This document shows, one piece after another, positions 1 to 8,358 of a stretch of DNA of 64,000 nucleotides (positions are counted from its first letter, which is position 1; every line of letters begins with the position of its first letter). The position numbers and the translations under genes were made by a program. The notes below the pieces were generated by a model. The model had not been told where the DNA came from and made no database searches. It saw only the letters and a program-made list of their open reading frames with translations. This stretch comes from Streptomyces vilmorinianum. GTDB lineage: Bacteria > Actinomycetota > Actinomycetes > Streptomycetales > Streptomycetaceae. The stretch lies in contig NZ_CP040244.1 of assembly GCF_005517195.1 (NCBI RefSeq), forward strand, positions 5,102,001 through 5,166,000. Direction: 5' to 3'.

Positions 1-285
1 GTAGATCTTGTCGACGCTGTCAACCCGGAAGTCGACCACCAGCCCGTCATCGACCGAGATCGAGCAACTCCAGGAGTTCTTCCCGTTCGACTCGGTCAGC
101 GGATCGCCGACGACCTTGAATTCCTTGCCGTCGACAAGGAACGGATCGAGTGTCTTCTCGTTGAGCGCGACCCCGCAGGCCTCCTGCGGAACGGCGTACT
201 CGCGCCCGCCGCCGCACGCCGTGAGCGACAGCACGAGGCCGCAGCCCACGAGCGACGCGATGGCGCGGCTCATTCTCGTACTCAT
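1..285 (-). CDS. Putative lipoprotein, 3' end beyond window
   Basis: The first 95 residues are visible; the gene runs off the left edge. Residues 1-24 form a lipoprotein signal peptide: Arg-containing N-region, hydrophobic core, then the lipobox LTAC with Cys24 as the expected lipidation site. The mature part starts with a Gly linker and contains two further Cys within about 45 residues of it. The ATG overlaps the stop of the upstream 693-aa gene by one base (TGATG), so translation is probably coupled. Function is unknown. It is expected on the outer face of the membrane, and its operon suggests it works with the two helical proteins encoded upstream. Confidence 0.8.
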   Translation of the reverse strand, partial: MSTRMSRAIASLVGCGLVLSLTACGGGREYAVPQEACGVALNEKTLDPFLVDGKEFKVVGDPLTESNGKNSWSCSISVDDGLVVDFRVDSVDKIY

Positions 286-2366
286 CAGTTGTCCCCTGCG
301 ATGCCTTCGGCCTTGTCGTTGCCGTCATTGGCGGAGGCGCCGATCTTCGAGTAGACGCCGAAGTCCCCGGAGTACCCGTCGCGCGCCGGGTCGTCGGCCC
401 ACGCCTTGTTCCGCTCGTACCAGACGTCCGCCAGGCCACGGAGCTCGCCGTTACGGGCGGCGTACGTCTCCTTGTGGTTGGCCGTGGCCGTGTCGTTGAT
501 CTCGTTCTGCTTGTCCTGGAGCCAGGACGACGCCACCAGGTCCACGACTCGCTGTGCCGCGTCGCCGGCCGGGTGCCACGGGGTGATCGCGCCGCCGATG
601 ATGTGGTAAGCCCAGTTCTTCTTCCACGAGGCGTCGGTGAGATCGCCGTTCTTCTCGTCGTTGGTCGCCTGGTACCGCGCCTCCTCCAGGAAGCCGACGG
701 TGCGACCCGCCCGGTCCAGACTGTTCTCGGGATGCTTCGTCTCCGTATTGATGTCGCCGATGATCGCCAGGTGCATCTGGTTCGTCAGCTCGACGTAGGC
801 CTCCTTGTTCCGGGAGATCTGCTTGCTGACCTCCATCAGCTGCCCGGAGTCGAGTCCATGCGTGCCCAACGGATCGCTCATCGCCTTGTGCACGACGTCG
901 CCATGGTTACCCATGGCCCACGCCATGTCGTTCCGCAGCTCCGGCGGGAAGTCGTTGCCCGTCTCGGACAGGAACTGCAGGGACCGCTTCATGGCCTCCA
1001 CATGCTCGGGCGTGTGCTCCAGGAACTCCGACCTCGGGGCGTCCGGGCCGGTCGCGCCCGACACCGCCGCGAACATGGCCTTGCCGGTCGCGTCCAGGGT
1101 CTCGTTCGGCCCGTCCTTCAGCGGGGAGTCGTCGAACGACGGGCGGTCCTTGAGCACCCACTGGGCGTTGTCCTGCGGCTCCTTCGTGTTGAAGAAGTCC
1201 GTCGCCGCGTCCGGGCTGTTGGAGAGCGCCGTCATGAAGCCCGCCATCGGGTCACGGCCGAACTCCGCATCGCCGATGAAGTTCATCTTCAGCGTCGGTT
1301 CCATCAGGTAGAACCGGTCCGGGATCCTCATCTTCTTCTCGGTCTCCACGAGGGAGTTGCCGTACTTGTTGAGGAACTGGTCGTCGTAGTCGCCCGTGCG
1401 CATGAGGTTGCTCATGATCTGGAAGCCGTAGGCCTCCCCGGTGCGGGTGCGGAACCGCTCGGGGCCGAGCTTGACCATGTCGTTCTCCCACTGCCGCATG
1501 GCAGGGCTGTCCGACTGGGTGGCGCCGCCCAGGACGAAGCCGAGGTTCTTCTGGAACTCGCCGAGCTGGTTGAGCTGCGTCCGGGTCAGGTCCTTGGTGC
1601 TGTCCGGGCTCGACAGGTCCGCCCAGAAGTCCAGCATTCCCTTCGGGCCCACCTGCGTGGCGAACTTCTCCTGGAACAGCGGGTCGTTCTTGTAGGAGGC
1701 GAGGAGCCCGTTCAGCTTCTGGAACTCCTCGGGCGACATCTCGTCGCCCTTCTCCTTGATCAGCTTGGCCGCTTCCTCGGCCTTGCGCACGGCGTCGATC
1801 GCGGAGTCGCGGTCGCCGTACTTGGCCCCCGAGAAGCCGGTCTCGGCCTGGTCGACGATGGCGCGCAGGACGGTCGCGGCCGTCGTGTCGCTCTCCGTCG
1901 CCCGGTTCAGGATGCGCTGCACGTCGTCCCGCAGGTGCTCCGCGTCCTGAGGGGAGTGGTCCGGGACCTCGTGGCCCTTGGCGGCGCGGTCCGGGTGGAT
2001 GAGCATCGTGACGGTGAAGCCGCCACCGGCGATCGGGGTCACCGTGAGGTTCTTCTTGCGGCCGCGCTCCAGGGCCTGGTCCAGCTGCTCCTTGTAACTC
2101 ACCAGCTCGTCGCGGGTGTCCTTGAGGATGTCGTGGATGGTCGTCGCCTGGGTGTGGGCGTCGGAGAATTCGTGCGCCGTCTTGGTGATGAATTCACGGG
2201 AGATCGTGGCGTTCATGCCGGCCCAGTTGGCCTTGTCCGCTTTCGCCTTCATGTCGTCCCGAGCGTCCGTTTCCAGCCCCTTGAGTTTGTCCACCACCCC
2301 CTTCCAGGCGGTGATGGCCTGCCCGAGCTGGGCGAAATTGCCCTGTCGCAGCGTTTCGAGATCCAT
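285..2366 (-). CDS. Large helical protein of unknown function (693 aa)
   Basis: The protein begins MDLETLRQGNF and is rich in charged, heptad-like helices with no signal peptide or membrane segment. I recall similar 650-750 aa proteins in many streptomycetes, always next to a small ESX-like protein (possibly the family labelled DUF6571), but I cannot verify the family here. The N-terminal 110 residues resemble a WXG100-type helical hairpin (a WAG turn near residue 48), which would fit an ESX/type VII substrate or partner. It is coupled at both ends by TGATG junctions to the 149-aa gene upstream and the lipoprotein downstream. No catalytic motif is evident. Confidence 0.8.
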   Translation of the reverse strand: MDLETLRQGNFAQLGQAITAWKGVVDKLKGLETDARDDMKAKADKANWAGMNATISREFITKTAHEFSDAHTQATTIHDILKDTRDELVSYKEQLDQALERGRKKNLTVTPIAGGGFTVTMLIHPDRAAKGHEVPDHSPQDAEHLRDDVQRILNRATESDTTAATVLRAIVDQAETGFSGAKYGDRDSAIDAVRKAEEAAKLIKEKGDEMSPEEFQKLNGLLASYKNDPLFQEKFATQVGPKGMLDFWADLSSPDSTKDLTRTQLNQLGEFQKNLGFVLGGATQSDSPAMRQWENDMVKLGPERFRTRTGEAYGFQIMSNLMRTGDYDDQFLNKYGNSLVETEKKMRIPDRFYLMEPTLKMNFIGDAEFGRDPMAGFMTALSNSPDAATDFFNTKEPQDNAQWVLKDRPSFDDSPLKDGPNETLDATGKAMFAAVSGATGPDAPRSEFLEHTPEHVEAMKRSLQFLSETGNDFPPELRNDMAWAMGNHGDVVHKAMSDPLGTHGLDSGQLMEVSKQISRNKEAYVELTNQMHLAIIGDINTETKHPENSLDRAGRTVGFLEEARYQATNDEKNGDLTDASWKKNWAYHIIGGAITPWHPAGDAAQRVVDLVASSWLQDKQNEINDTATANHKETYAARNGELRGLADVWYERNKAWADDPARDGYSGDFGVYSKIGASANDGNDKAEGIAGDN

Positions 2367-2815
2367 CAGCGCTGCGTCCTCTCCGTGAAGCCCTCGTCCA
2401 GCGTCGCGATGCTGCTCACGACGCCGTAGATGTAGTACTCGTCACCCGCGTGTGCGCCCTGGGTGAAGTCCATGTGGTTGGAAATGTGCGCGCAGGCGTC
2501 CAGCAAGGTCTTGAGCTGCTTCTCCCAGCGCTCCTGTACGTGGTCGAGCGCGCCGCCCAGCGCGAAGCCCTGGGTGCTCAGGTCCTTCGCCGCCGTCTGG
2601 CTGACGGACCAGGCGTCACGGCCGTACTTCCCCAGATTGTCGAAAAGACGGAAGGCCGCGTCACCGACGGCCGCGAGGTCCTGCTGACTGACCTTCAGAT
2701 CACCCCCGGGGGGTGGCGGCGCGCCGCCCTCGTCCGGAACCCGGTTCAGCTGCATCGCCGTGGAGCTTTTCTCGGCGGCCTCCGTCTTGAGCTGCTCCCA
2801 CTCGTCCCAGGCCAT
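2366..2815 (-). CDS. Small WXG-like helical protein (149 aa), first gene of operon
   Basis: Begins MAWDEWEQLK. It has a Pro/Gly-rich linker near residues 32-40 and then two long amphipathic helices, the layout of ESX/WXG100-like proteins, although a clean WXG motif is not seen. Upstream on the minus strand lies a GGGGAAGGGG purine tract suited as a ribosome binding site. Its stop overlaps the next start in TGATG. Function unknown; context suggests a secreted or partner protein for the 693-aa product. Confidence 0.75.
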   Translation of the reverse strand: MAWDEWEQLKTEAAEKSSTAMQLNRVPDEGGAPPPPGGDLKVSQQDLAAVGDAAFRLFDNLGKYGRDAWSVSQTAAKDLSTQGFALGGALDHVQERWEKQLKTLLDACAHISNHMDFTQGAHAGDEYYIYGVVSSIATLDEGFTERTQR

Positions 2816-3143
2816 CAGACCCCTTCCCCCGTGCGTCCTGTTGCTCCGCCGTTTTGGATAAGCCGGTTCGATCTACCACTCGAAATATTGACTTTAGCAA
2901 CCGGACTTGACGGGAGTCTCCCGCCCCGACGGCGGCCGTCCCGCACCCGGTCAGGATTCCGGTCACGAAGTACCCCAGGTCGTGACAGCACCGGCGGAAC
3001 CCCGGTCGAGCGGCTTGCGGGGAGCGTCGGTGAGTCCCCATCGGTCGGATGACCGATGTGCGTGTCGCGGCCTCGCACGCATAGTCCTTCGCAGACCGGC
3101 CCGCGGGCCACGCCCGCCGGCCGCCGCTCGAAAGGACTCTGCC
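2816..3143. other. Divergent intergenic region (328 bp)
   Basis: Separates the WXG-like operon from the amidohydrolase. It holds an AT-richer patch (about 2845-2900) that probably carries the leftward promoter, two TTGAC-type hexamers (2889-2893 and 2908-2912) without convincing partners, and a perfect inverted repeat at 3039-3058. No gene with Streptomyces codon bias is seen. Confidence 0.5.
3039..3058. promoter_or_regulatory. Inverted repeat, candidate operator
   Basis: CATCGGTC and GACCGATG arms (8 bp, perfect) separated by GGAT. It ends 85 bp before the amidohydrolase start, in the range for a regulator site. No known box is recognised. Confidence 0.4.
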
Positions 3144-4847
3144 TTGACCACGTACGCGGACCTGGTGTTTCTCGACGGACAGGTACTCACGGTCGACCCC
3201 GACTTCAGGGTCGTGTCGGCCCTGGCGGTGACGGACGGGATCATCAGCGCCGTCGGCGACGGCGACGACGTCGCGCCCCTGATCGGCCCCGTGACCCGGG
3301 TCGTCGACCTGAAGGGAGGGACGCTGCTTCCCGGCATCAACGACTCGCATCTGCACGCGTGCGCCTTCGGCCTGACGCAGCCGCCGCTCGCGCTGGACCT
3401 GACCCACCCCCACGTGACGTCGCTTGCGGACGTGGCGGAGGCGGTCCGCGACGCGGCCGGGCGGCTCCCGGCCGGTGAGTGGATCATCGGCAACGGCTGG
3501 GACACCGGCTACCTCGACGAGTGCGTGGCCGATCCGTCCCGGCTGCCCACCCGCCACGACCTGGACCATGTCAGCCCGCACCACCCGGTCCTGCTGCATT
3601 CCTTCTCCGGGCACACCACCTGGGTCAACTCCAAGGCCCTGGAGCTCGCCGGCGTCGACGCGCGCACCGAGGCGCCTCCCGGCTCCGCGATCCTCACCGA
3701 CGAGACCGGGCAGCCCATCGGGCTGCTCCACGAAGGTGCCCAGGCCCTCGTCCAACGGGCCCTGCCCGCCCTCTCCCCCGCGGTACGCGCCGACGCGATC
3801 AGGTCCACCCTGGCCGCCCTGGCCAGGCTCGGCATCACCAGCTACACGGAGCCCGGGCTCGGTCCGGGCGGCGACGAACTGATGCGCGGCGCCCTCGCGA
3901 CGAGCACGCTCGACGTCTACCGGCGGCTCCTCGCCGACGGCGAACTGACGGCGCGGGTCGGCGTCCTGCTGCTCCCGACCGGAATGGCGAGCACGGCAGC
4001 GGAGTTCGCCGAAGCCCTGGACGGCCTCCGGCTCCCCGACGACGCCGATCCGCGGCTGCTCAGGGTCCTCGGGGTCAAGATCTTCGCCGACGGCATCGTG
4101 CCCAACAAGACGGCCTGGATGCACCAGCCGTACATCGGCGGCGGCTGCGGGGCCCTCTGCGCCGGCGGCGACACGGACGAGGAGCGGATCGCGGAGATCG
4201 GCGCGATGATCCGGCACGCGCACAAGGCCGGGTTCCAGATCGGTGTCCATGTCACCGGTGACCGCGGTATCGACACCGTCGTGGACGCGTTCGCCGTCGC
4301 AACGGCCGAGCACCCCCGCTCCGACTCCCGGCACTACGTCATCCACGGCGACTTCCTGAGCGCGCGGAGCATGAAGTCGCTGGCCGAGCAGGGGTTCGGG
4401 GTCAACATGAACCCGACGATCAAGTGGACCGTCGCGGACATGGAGGAGGAGTTCGTCGGGGCCGAGCGCGCCGCGTACGCGTGGCCCTACCGCGACGCGA
4501 TCGACGCCGGGGTGTCGGTGGCGAGCGGTTCCGACGCGCCCGTCACGTTCCCCGACTGGCGGCAGGGTGTCGCCACGATGCTGCTGCGCGAGTCGAAGGC
4601 CGGCGGCAGGGTCAGCGGCCCGGAGCAGCGCATCGGGCTGGCCGAGGCGATCCGTACGTACACGATCAACGCGGCCCGGCAGGACTTCGCCGAGGACTGG
4701 AAGGGCTCCCTGGAGGTGGGCAAGGTCGCCGACCTCTGCGCGCTCGCGGGGGATCTCCTCACGGCCGACGCCCACGACGTGCCGGACATGCCCGTCGTCC
4801 TGACCGTGCTCGGCGGCCGGATCGTCCACGACGACCTCGCCGTTTGA
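3144..4847 (+). CDS. Amidohydrolase, YtcJ-like family
   Basis: A 567-aa metal-dependent hydrolase of the amidohydrolase superfamily (amidohydrolase 3, YtcJ/NfdA-like), acting on C-N bonds of an unknown amide or cyclic substrate. Visible metal-site elements are HLHA after LPGIND near residue 70, a HVTGD histidine motif, an HGDF motif, and GSDAPV near the C-terminus, with a KIFADG segment typical of YtcJ proteins. The TTG start at 3144 is chosen because GAAAGGA lies 7 nt upstream; the frame is open further upstream but lacks homology-like sequence. No signal peptide, so probably cytosolic. The LuxR regulator 31 bp downstream may form a pair with it. Confidence 0.85.
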   Translation: MTTYADLVFLDGQVLTVDPDFRVVSALAVTDGIISAVGDGDDVAPLIGPVTRVVDLKGGTLLPGINDSHLHACAFGLTQPPLALDLTHPHVTSLADVAEAVRDAAGRLPAGEWIIGNGWDTGYLDECVADPSRLPTRHDLDHVSPHHPVLLHSFSGHTTWVNSKALELAGVDARTEAPPGSAILTDETGQPIGLLHEGAQALVQRALPALSPAVRADAIRSTLAALARLGITSYTEPGLGPGGDELMRGALATSTLDVYRRLLADGELTARVGVLLLPTGMASTAAEFAEALDGLRLPDDADPRLLRVLGVKIFADGIVPNKTAWMHQPYIGGGCGALCAGGDTDEERIAEIGAMIRHAHKAGFQIGVHVTGDRGIDTVVDAFAVATAEHPRSDSRHYVIHGDFLSARSMKSLAEQGFGVNMNPTIKWTVADMEEEFVGAERAAYAWPYRDAIDAGVSVASGSDAPVTFPDWRQGVATMLLRESKAGGRVSGPEQRIGLAEAIRTYTINAARQDFAEDWKGSLEVGKVADLCALAGDLLTADAHDVPDMPVVLTVLGGRIVHDDLAV

Positions 4848-4878
4848 CCGCCCTCGGGCTCGTGATCATCCTTGGAGG

Positions 4879-5670
4879 ATGCAGGAGGAACGGACCGCCA
4901 CGGACATTCTGGACGCGGCGCTCCGGGTACGCGAGGCGGCCCGGAGCGCGGTGCACGGTGAGGCCGGGGCGGCCGGGGAGGCCGGGGCGGCCGACTCGGT
5001 GCTGGCGGCGCTGTCCGGTGTGATGGCGTACGACCACGCCTCTCTGGCCCGGTGGGATCCGCTGCTGCGGCGCCACGCCACCTTGGCGGGCAGCTACCCG
5101 TACGACGCGACGGCGTACATCGAGACGGGGCTCCATCACGACCCGATGTTCTCCGTGCTCCGCGAACCCTCGCAGGGCGGCCTCTGGCTCGGCGACGTGC
5201 CGCACCGACTCCTCGCGAGCTCACCGGGGTTCCAGGAGGTGCTCCGGCCCCTGGGCGTCGAGGGCGGCGTCGCGCAGTGTCTGTTCGCGCCGGACGGCCG
5301 GTACGTCGGGATGCTCAACGTCAGCACGTGCCGGCCGCAGGACGCGGGCGGCCCCGTCCGCGCGGTCCTCGCGCTGCTCACGGAAGCCCTCGCCATGGTC
5401 ACCGACCCGTGCGCCCGCGCCGTCACCGGTCCGCCCGGGACTCCGGGCGGAGCCCCGGACAGAGCCCCGGGCGGGCTCTCCCCACGCGAGCTGCAGGTAC
5501 TGGCCGAACTGACCGGCGGGCGCACCAACCGGGAGATCGCGGGCCGCCTGCACATCGCGCCCCGTACCGTCGCCACGCACGTCGAGCACATCCTGACCAA
5601 GCTCGACCTCCCCAACCGCGCGGCGGCGGCGGCCCGCGCGGCGGCCTGGGGGCTCGAACCGGCCCCGTGA
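4879..5670 (+). CDS. LuxR-family transcriptional regulator
   Basis: The C-terminal 65 residues are a classic LuxR helix-turn-helix (SPRELQVLAELTGGRTNREI followed by IAPRTVATHVEHIL). The N-terminal 180 residues look like a GAF/autoinducer-type sensory domain, ligand unknown. A Pro/Gly-rich linker joins them. The start is uncertain: the first ATG (4879) directly abuts a GGAGG with no spacer, and a second GGAGG lies just inside the gene, so true initiation may be downstream, for example GTG at 4951. It follows the amidohydrolase and may regulate it. Confidence 0.85.
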   Translation: MQEERTATDILDAALRVREAARSAVHGEAGAAGEAGAADSVLAALSGVMAYDHASLARWDPLLRRHATLAGSYPYDATAYIETGLHHDPMFSVLREPSQGGLWLGDVPHRLLASSPGFQEVLRPLGVEGGVAQCLFAPDGRYVGMLNVSTCRPQDAGGPVRAVLALLTEALAMVTDPCARAVTGPPGTPGGAPDRAPGGLSPRELQVLAELTGGRTNREIAGRLHIAPRTVATHVEHILTKLDLPNRAAAAARAAAWGLEPAP

Positions 5671-5825
5671 CGCACAGGACCATCGGCGACGTCGACGGCT
5701 CGAACCCGTTCTGGTCGGGTACGAACGGCTCCCGCTGCTCCTCGTACGCCGGCGCCCTGGCCTGGTCCTTCGCCGCGGACGGCCGCCTTGTCGTGACCTT
5801 CGGCGGCAGCGCGGTCGCTCCGTGA
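5667..5825 (+). CDS. Possible small protein (52 aa)
   Basis: A GTG start overlaps the LuxR stop in a GTGA junction. The frame has G or C at about 95 percent of third positions, matching real genes in this genome. The protein begins VTHRTIGDVDG, contains one Cys and several aromatics, and has no recognisable domain. It may be a genuine coupled small protein, or a high-GC accident. Confidence 0.35.
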   Translation: MTHRTIGDVDGSNPFWSGTNGSRCSSYAGALAWSFAADGRLVVTFGGSAVAP

Positions 5826-5896
5826 CAAGGCGGCGGACCGCCTGACCGGCCGAAGAGGGGCGCGTTCTGTGCCGTTCGCGAGCAATGGGCGTCGGC

Positions 5897-5926
5897 GTGA
5901 TCGCGGGCCGGTCGCTGCTGTACAGT
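5897..5926 (+). promoter_or_regulatory. Candidate promoter of lipoprotein gene
   Basis: A TACAGT -10 hexamer (5921-5926), 18 bp after GTGATC (5897-5902). Transcription would start near 5933, giving a short leader that carries the AAGGA site before ATG 5959. Confidence 0.45.
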
Positions 5927-5958
5927 CCGCGCCCCCGCCGTGACGTAAGGACTGCTCC

Positions 5959-6858
5959 ATGCGAACTCGCCCCAGGTGCGCCGCCGCACTCGCTCTCCCG
6001 CTTCCGCTCGCGCTCGCGCTGACCGCCTGCGGCGCGGCGGCCGACGAGGGCGAGAGCCCCGAGGCCGTGCGGACGTCCGCGACTGCGACCGCGACTGCGT
6101 CCGAGGCCGCGCCCCCGCCCGGGCCGGAGTCCGCCGAGGACCACCTCCGCCTCGCCGAGAAGGCGATGGCGCAGGAGGCGGCCTGGTCCTTCTCCGTGCG
6201 GGGGCAGGAGGGGCTGACGCACCAGGGGCACAGGAGCGCCGCCACCTACCGGGCCACGGTCCGGCGGGGCATGGAGCCGGAGGTCCTGCACGGGGAGGGG
6301 AGCAGTACCAGCAGCAAGGGGAGGACGAAGAAGGAGGAGATCTACGTCGTCGGCGGTACGGCGTACCTCAGGGAGGGCGGCGCGGCGTGGAAGGCCGCGC
6401 CCGCCTCCGAGCCCGCGATGCGGAACAAGGTCGAGGACGCGGTCGCGGCCGTCGAGGAGTTCCGGGCGTACGCGCGGGCCGGCGACGACGCCGTGACGGT
6501 GACCGAGGTCGAGGCCGACGGCACGATCGAGCTCGCCGTGAGGAGCGACGGCAAGCGGAAGCTGACCGCCGTACGGGACCTGCCCTGGGTCAAGAAGGCG
6601 AAGCGCGAGTTCGACCCGACGGCCGACCAGCTCCGCGCCGCCGGCATCCCGGTGAGCGACGCGCGGCTGACCCTCTCGCATCTCGAGGAGGTGCTGGTCC
6701 TGGACGCGAAGACGTACCGCGTCACGAGCCACCGGTTCACGTTCGGCTTCCTCGTCCCGTACGCGGGTGGGCAGGACATCGCGTACGAGCAGGAGGTACG
6801 GGAGGACAACCAGGGCCCGTACAGCGGCCGGATCGAGCGTCCCGAGGGAGTGCGCTGA
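5959..6858 (+). CDS. Putative lipoprotein (299 aa)
   Basis: The signal peptide has Arg-rich start, hydrophobic core and lipobox LTAC with Cys24. An acidic, Ser/Thr/Ala-rich linker follows to about residue 55, then a beta-rich domain (mentions of YVVGGTAYLREGG and ELAVRSDGKRKL strands) like the LolA/LppX-type folds of actinobacterial lipoproteins. That comparison is structural guesswork. The RBS AAGGA lies 8 nt before the ATG. Probably a membrane-anchored surface protein; ligand unknown. Confidence 0.8.
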   Translation: MRTRPRCAAALALPLPLALALTACGAAADEGESPEAVRTSATATATASEAAPPPGPESAEDHLRLAEKAMAQEAAWSFSVRGQEGLTHQGHRSAATYRATVRRGMEPEVLHGEGSSTSSKGRTKKEEIYVVGGTAYLREGGAAWKAAPASEPAMRNKVEDAVAAVEEFRAYARAGDDAVTVTEVEADGTIELAVRSDGKRKLTAVRDLPWVKKAKREFDPTADQLRAAGIPVSDARLTLSHLEEVLVLDAKTYRVTSHRFTFGFLVPYAGGQDIAYEQEVREDNQGPYSGRIERPEGVR

Positions 6859-6959
6859 GCGGAGACGGGCGCGGGCGCCGCGTTTCGCCACGACCGGCCG
6901 CGCCGGCGTGGTCGACTGGCCCACGTACCCGAACTCCTCAGTGAATCGAGCCGATACAC

Positions 6960-8297
6960 ATGACGCAGCTGAGTCGGATATACGTGGACGAGTGCCGGCG
7001 CGAGGGTGGCGGCGGACTGCGCGACGCCGTCGCGCGCGCCGAACTGCCCCCGGCCTTCACGGAGGCCTGGCGACGGCATCTGCTCCCCCGCCCCTGGTTC
7101 GTCCACGCCCCGGAGATGGCCGCCTTCGCCCAGGACGTGGAGAGCCTCTTCGACCTCCTCGTGTCCCTGCCGCACCGGCTCTTCGACGGTGACATGGAGC
7201 GGTACGCGAAGGAGATCGGGCTCGAACCGCACCACGCGGCGCTGCTCAGCCGGGCCGGTTCCGGCCGTCCCGACAGGCTGGGCCGTGCCGACGCGTATCA
7301 CGACGGCACCTCGTACAAGCTCCTGGAGTTCAACCTCGGCAGCGAGGTGGGAGGCCTGGACATGGCCGTGTTCAACCAAGGGCTGCTGCGCGTACCGGAG
7401 TTCGCCGCCTTCGCCGAGGAGCACCGGCTCGGCCACGTGGACATCGCCGCGGAGATCGCGGCCGTGCTGCGCGAGCGGGCCCGGCCCGTCGTGGCGGGCG
7501 GCGCGGAGCCGGTGGTCGGGCTCATCGAGGGGCGCGGGGGCGTCGCTCCGTACGGGCGGCTGATGCGCGCGTTCCAGGAGGCGATGGCCGCGCAGGGTCT
7601 CGATCTGCGGATCGGCGAGGTCGGCGAGGTGCGCGCCCGGCCGGACGGCAAGCTGACCCTGGACGGCACCCCGCTCGACGTCGTCCTGCGGAACTTCGCG
7701 GCCGTTCAGCTGCTCGACGATCCGGAAGGACCGGAGGTGGCGGAACCGTTCTTCCGGGCCCACGAGGCGGGCAGGACCGTGCTGTTCACCTCACTGGAGA
7801 GCGGTCTCTACTCCCACAAGAGCGCGCTGGCCCTGCTCTCCGACCCGCGCTGGAGCACCGCCTTCGACGCCGACGAGCGGGCCCTGGTGGACCGGGTGCT
7901 GCCATGGAGCCGTACGCTGCGCGCCTCCGGGCCTGCCGAGCTCCTCGACCTGTGCCGCGAGCGCAGGGAGCGGCTCATCCTCAAACCCGGGGCCGGGTAC
8001 GGCGGCCTGGACACGTTCGTCGGCTGGGAGAGCACCGACGCCGAGTGGCACCGGGCGCTGGCCTTCGCCGCCGAACACGGCTATCTGGCCCAGGAACGCG
8101 TCACGCCCCGCCCCGAGCCGGTGTACGACCCGGCCACCGGCGCCGTCGACGACTGGGTCGCGGCCCTGGGCGTCTTCCTCACCGACCGGGGGTACGCCGG
8201 CGCGCACGCCCGGGCCAACCGGGCCGACGGCGCCGCGATCGTCGGGATGAGCAGCAACCCGGACACGCGCATGGTCGGCGTGTTCTCCCATCCCTGA
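6960..8297 (+). CDS. ATP-grasp-like (glutathionylspermidine synthase-type) protein
   Basis: A 445-aa cytosolic protein. The C-terminal half contains LILKPGAGYGGLDTFVGW, a glycine-rich ATP-binding loop like that of circularly permuted ATP-grasp ligases, preceded by a helix-rich N-terminal domain. The final segment (ANRADGAAIVGMSSNPDTRM) resembles the end of ATP-grasp domains. It may ligate an amine or amino acid to a carboxylate, substrate unknown. The ATG has only a weak purine tract upstream. It ends 61 bp before the marR gene and is probably a separate unit. Confidence 0.7.
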   Translation: MTQLSRIYVDECRREGGGGLRDAVARAELPPAFTEAWRRHLLPRPWFVHAPEMAAFAQDVESLFDLLVSLPHRLFDGDMERYAKEIGLEPHHAALLSRAGSGRPDRLGRADAYHDGTSYKLLEFNLGSEVGGLDMAVFNQGLLRVPEFAAFAEEHRLGHVDIAAEIAAVLRERARPVVAGGAEPVVGLIEGRGGVAPYGRLMRAFQEAMAAQGLDLRIGEVGEVRARPDGKLTLDGTPLDVVLRNFAAVQLLDDPEGPEVAEPFFRAHEAGRTVLFTSLESGLYSHKSALALLSDPRWSTAFDADERALVDRVLPWSRTLRASGPAELLDLCRERRERLILKPGAGYGGLDTFVGWESTDAEWHRALAFAAEHGYLAQERVTPRPEPVYDPATGAVDDWVAALGVFLTDRGYAGAHARANRADGAAIVGMSSNPDTRMVGVFSHP

Positions 8298-8313
8298 ACG
8301 CACATCCCGGGTA

Positions 8314-8328
8314 GTTCGCTGAGCGAAT
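8314..8328. promoter_or_regulatory. MarR-type operator before marR
   Basis: GTTCGC-TGA-GCGAAT is a 6-3-6 near-palindrome with one mismatched pair. It has the same architecture and core (GTTCGY-N3-RCGAAY) as the two sites inside the 8851-8913 palindrome. It lies 31 bp upstream of the marR ATG, so autoregulation is likely. Confidence 0.6.
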
Positions 8329-8346
8329 TACAGGGCCGTCCAGGTG

Positions 8347-8352
8347 TAGCCT
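8347..8352 (+). promoter_or_regulatory. Candidate -10 for leaderless marR mRNA
   Basis: TAGCCT sits exactly 6 nt before ATG 8359 and no ribosome binding site is present, so transcription probably starts at the A of the start codon. Confidence 0.5.
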
Positions 8353-8358
8353 GCCCCC

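Noticed and set aside
474..2429. Long plus-strand open frame antisense to the 693-aa gene
   Set aside because: It is a high-GC shadow: Val/Leu/Arg/His-rich, no domain, no ribosome binding site, and codon bias fits the minus-strand frame.
2700..4829. 709-codon minus-strand open frame over the amidohydrolase
   Set aside because: Antisense shadow; the plus strand encodes a complete amidohydrolase with metal motifs.
5699..5709. T-arm-like sequence (GGCTCGAACCC) suggesting a tRNA gene
   Set aside because: No acceptor stem, D-arm or anticodon arm can be paired at the right distances, and the segment lies within a frame with coding bias.
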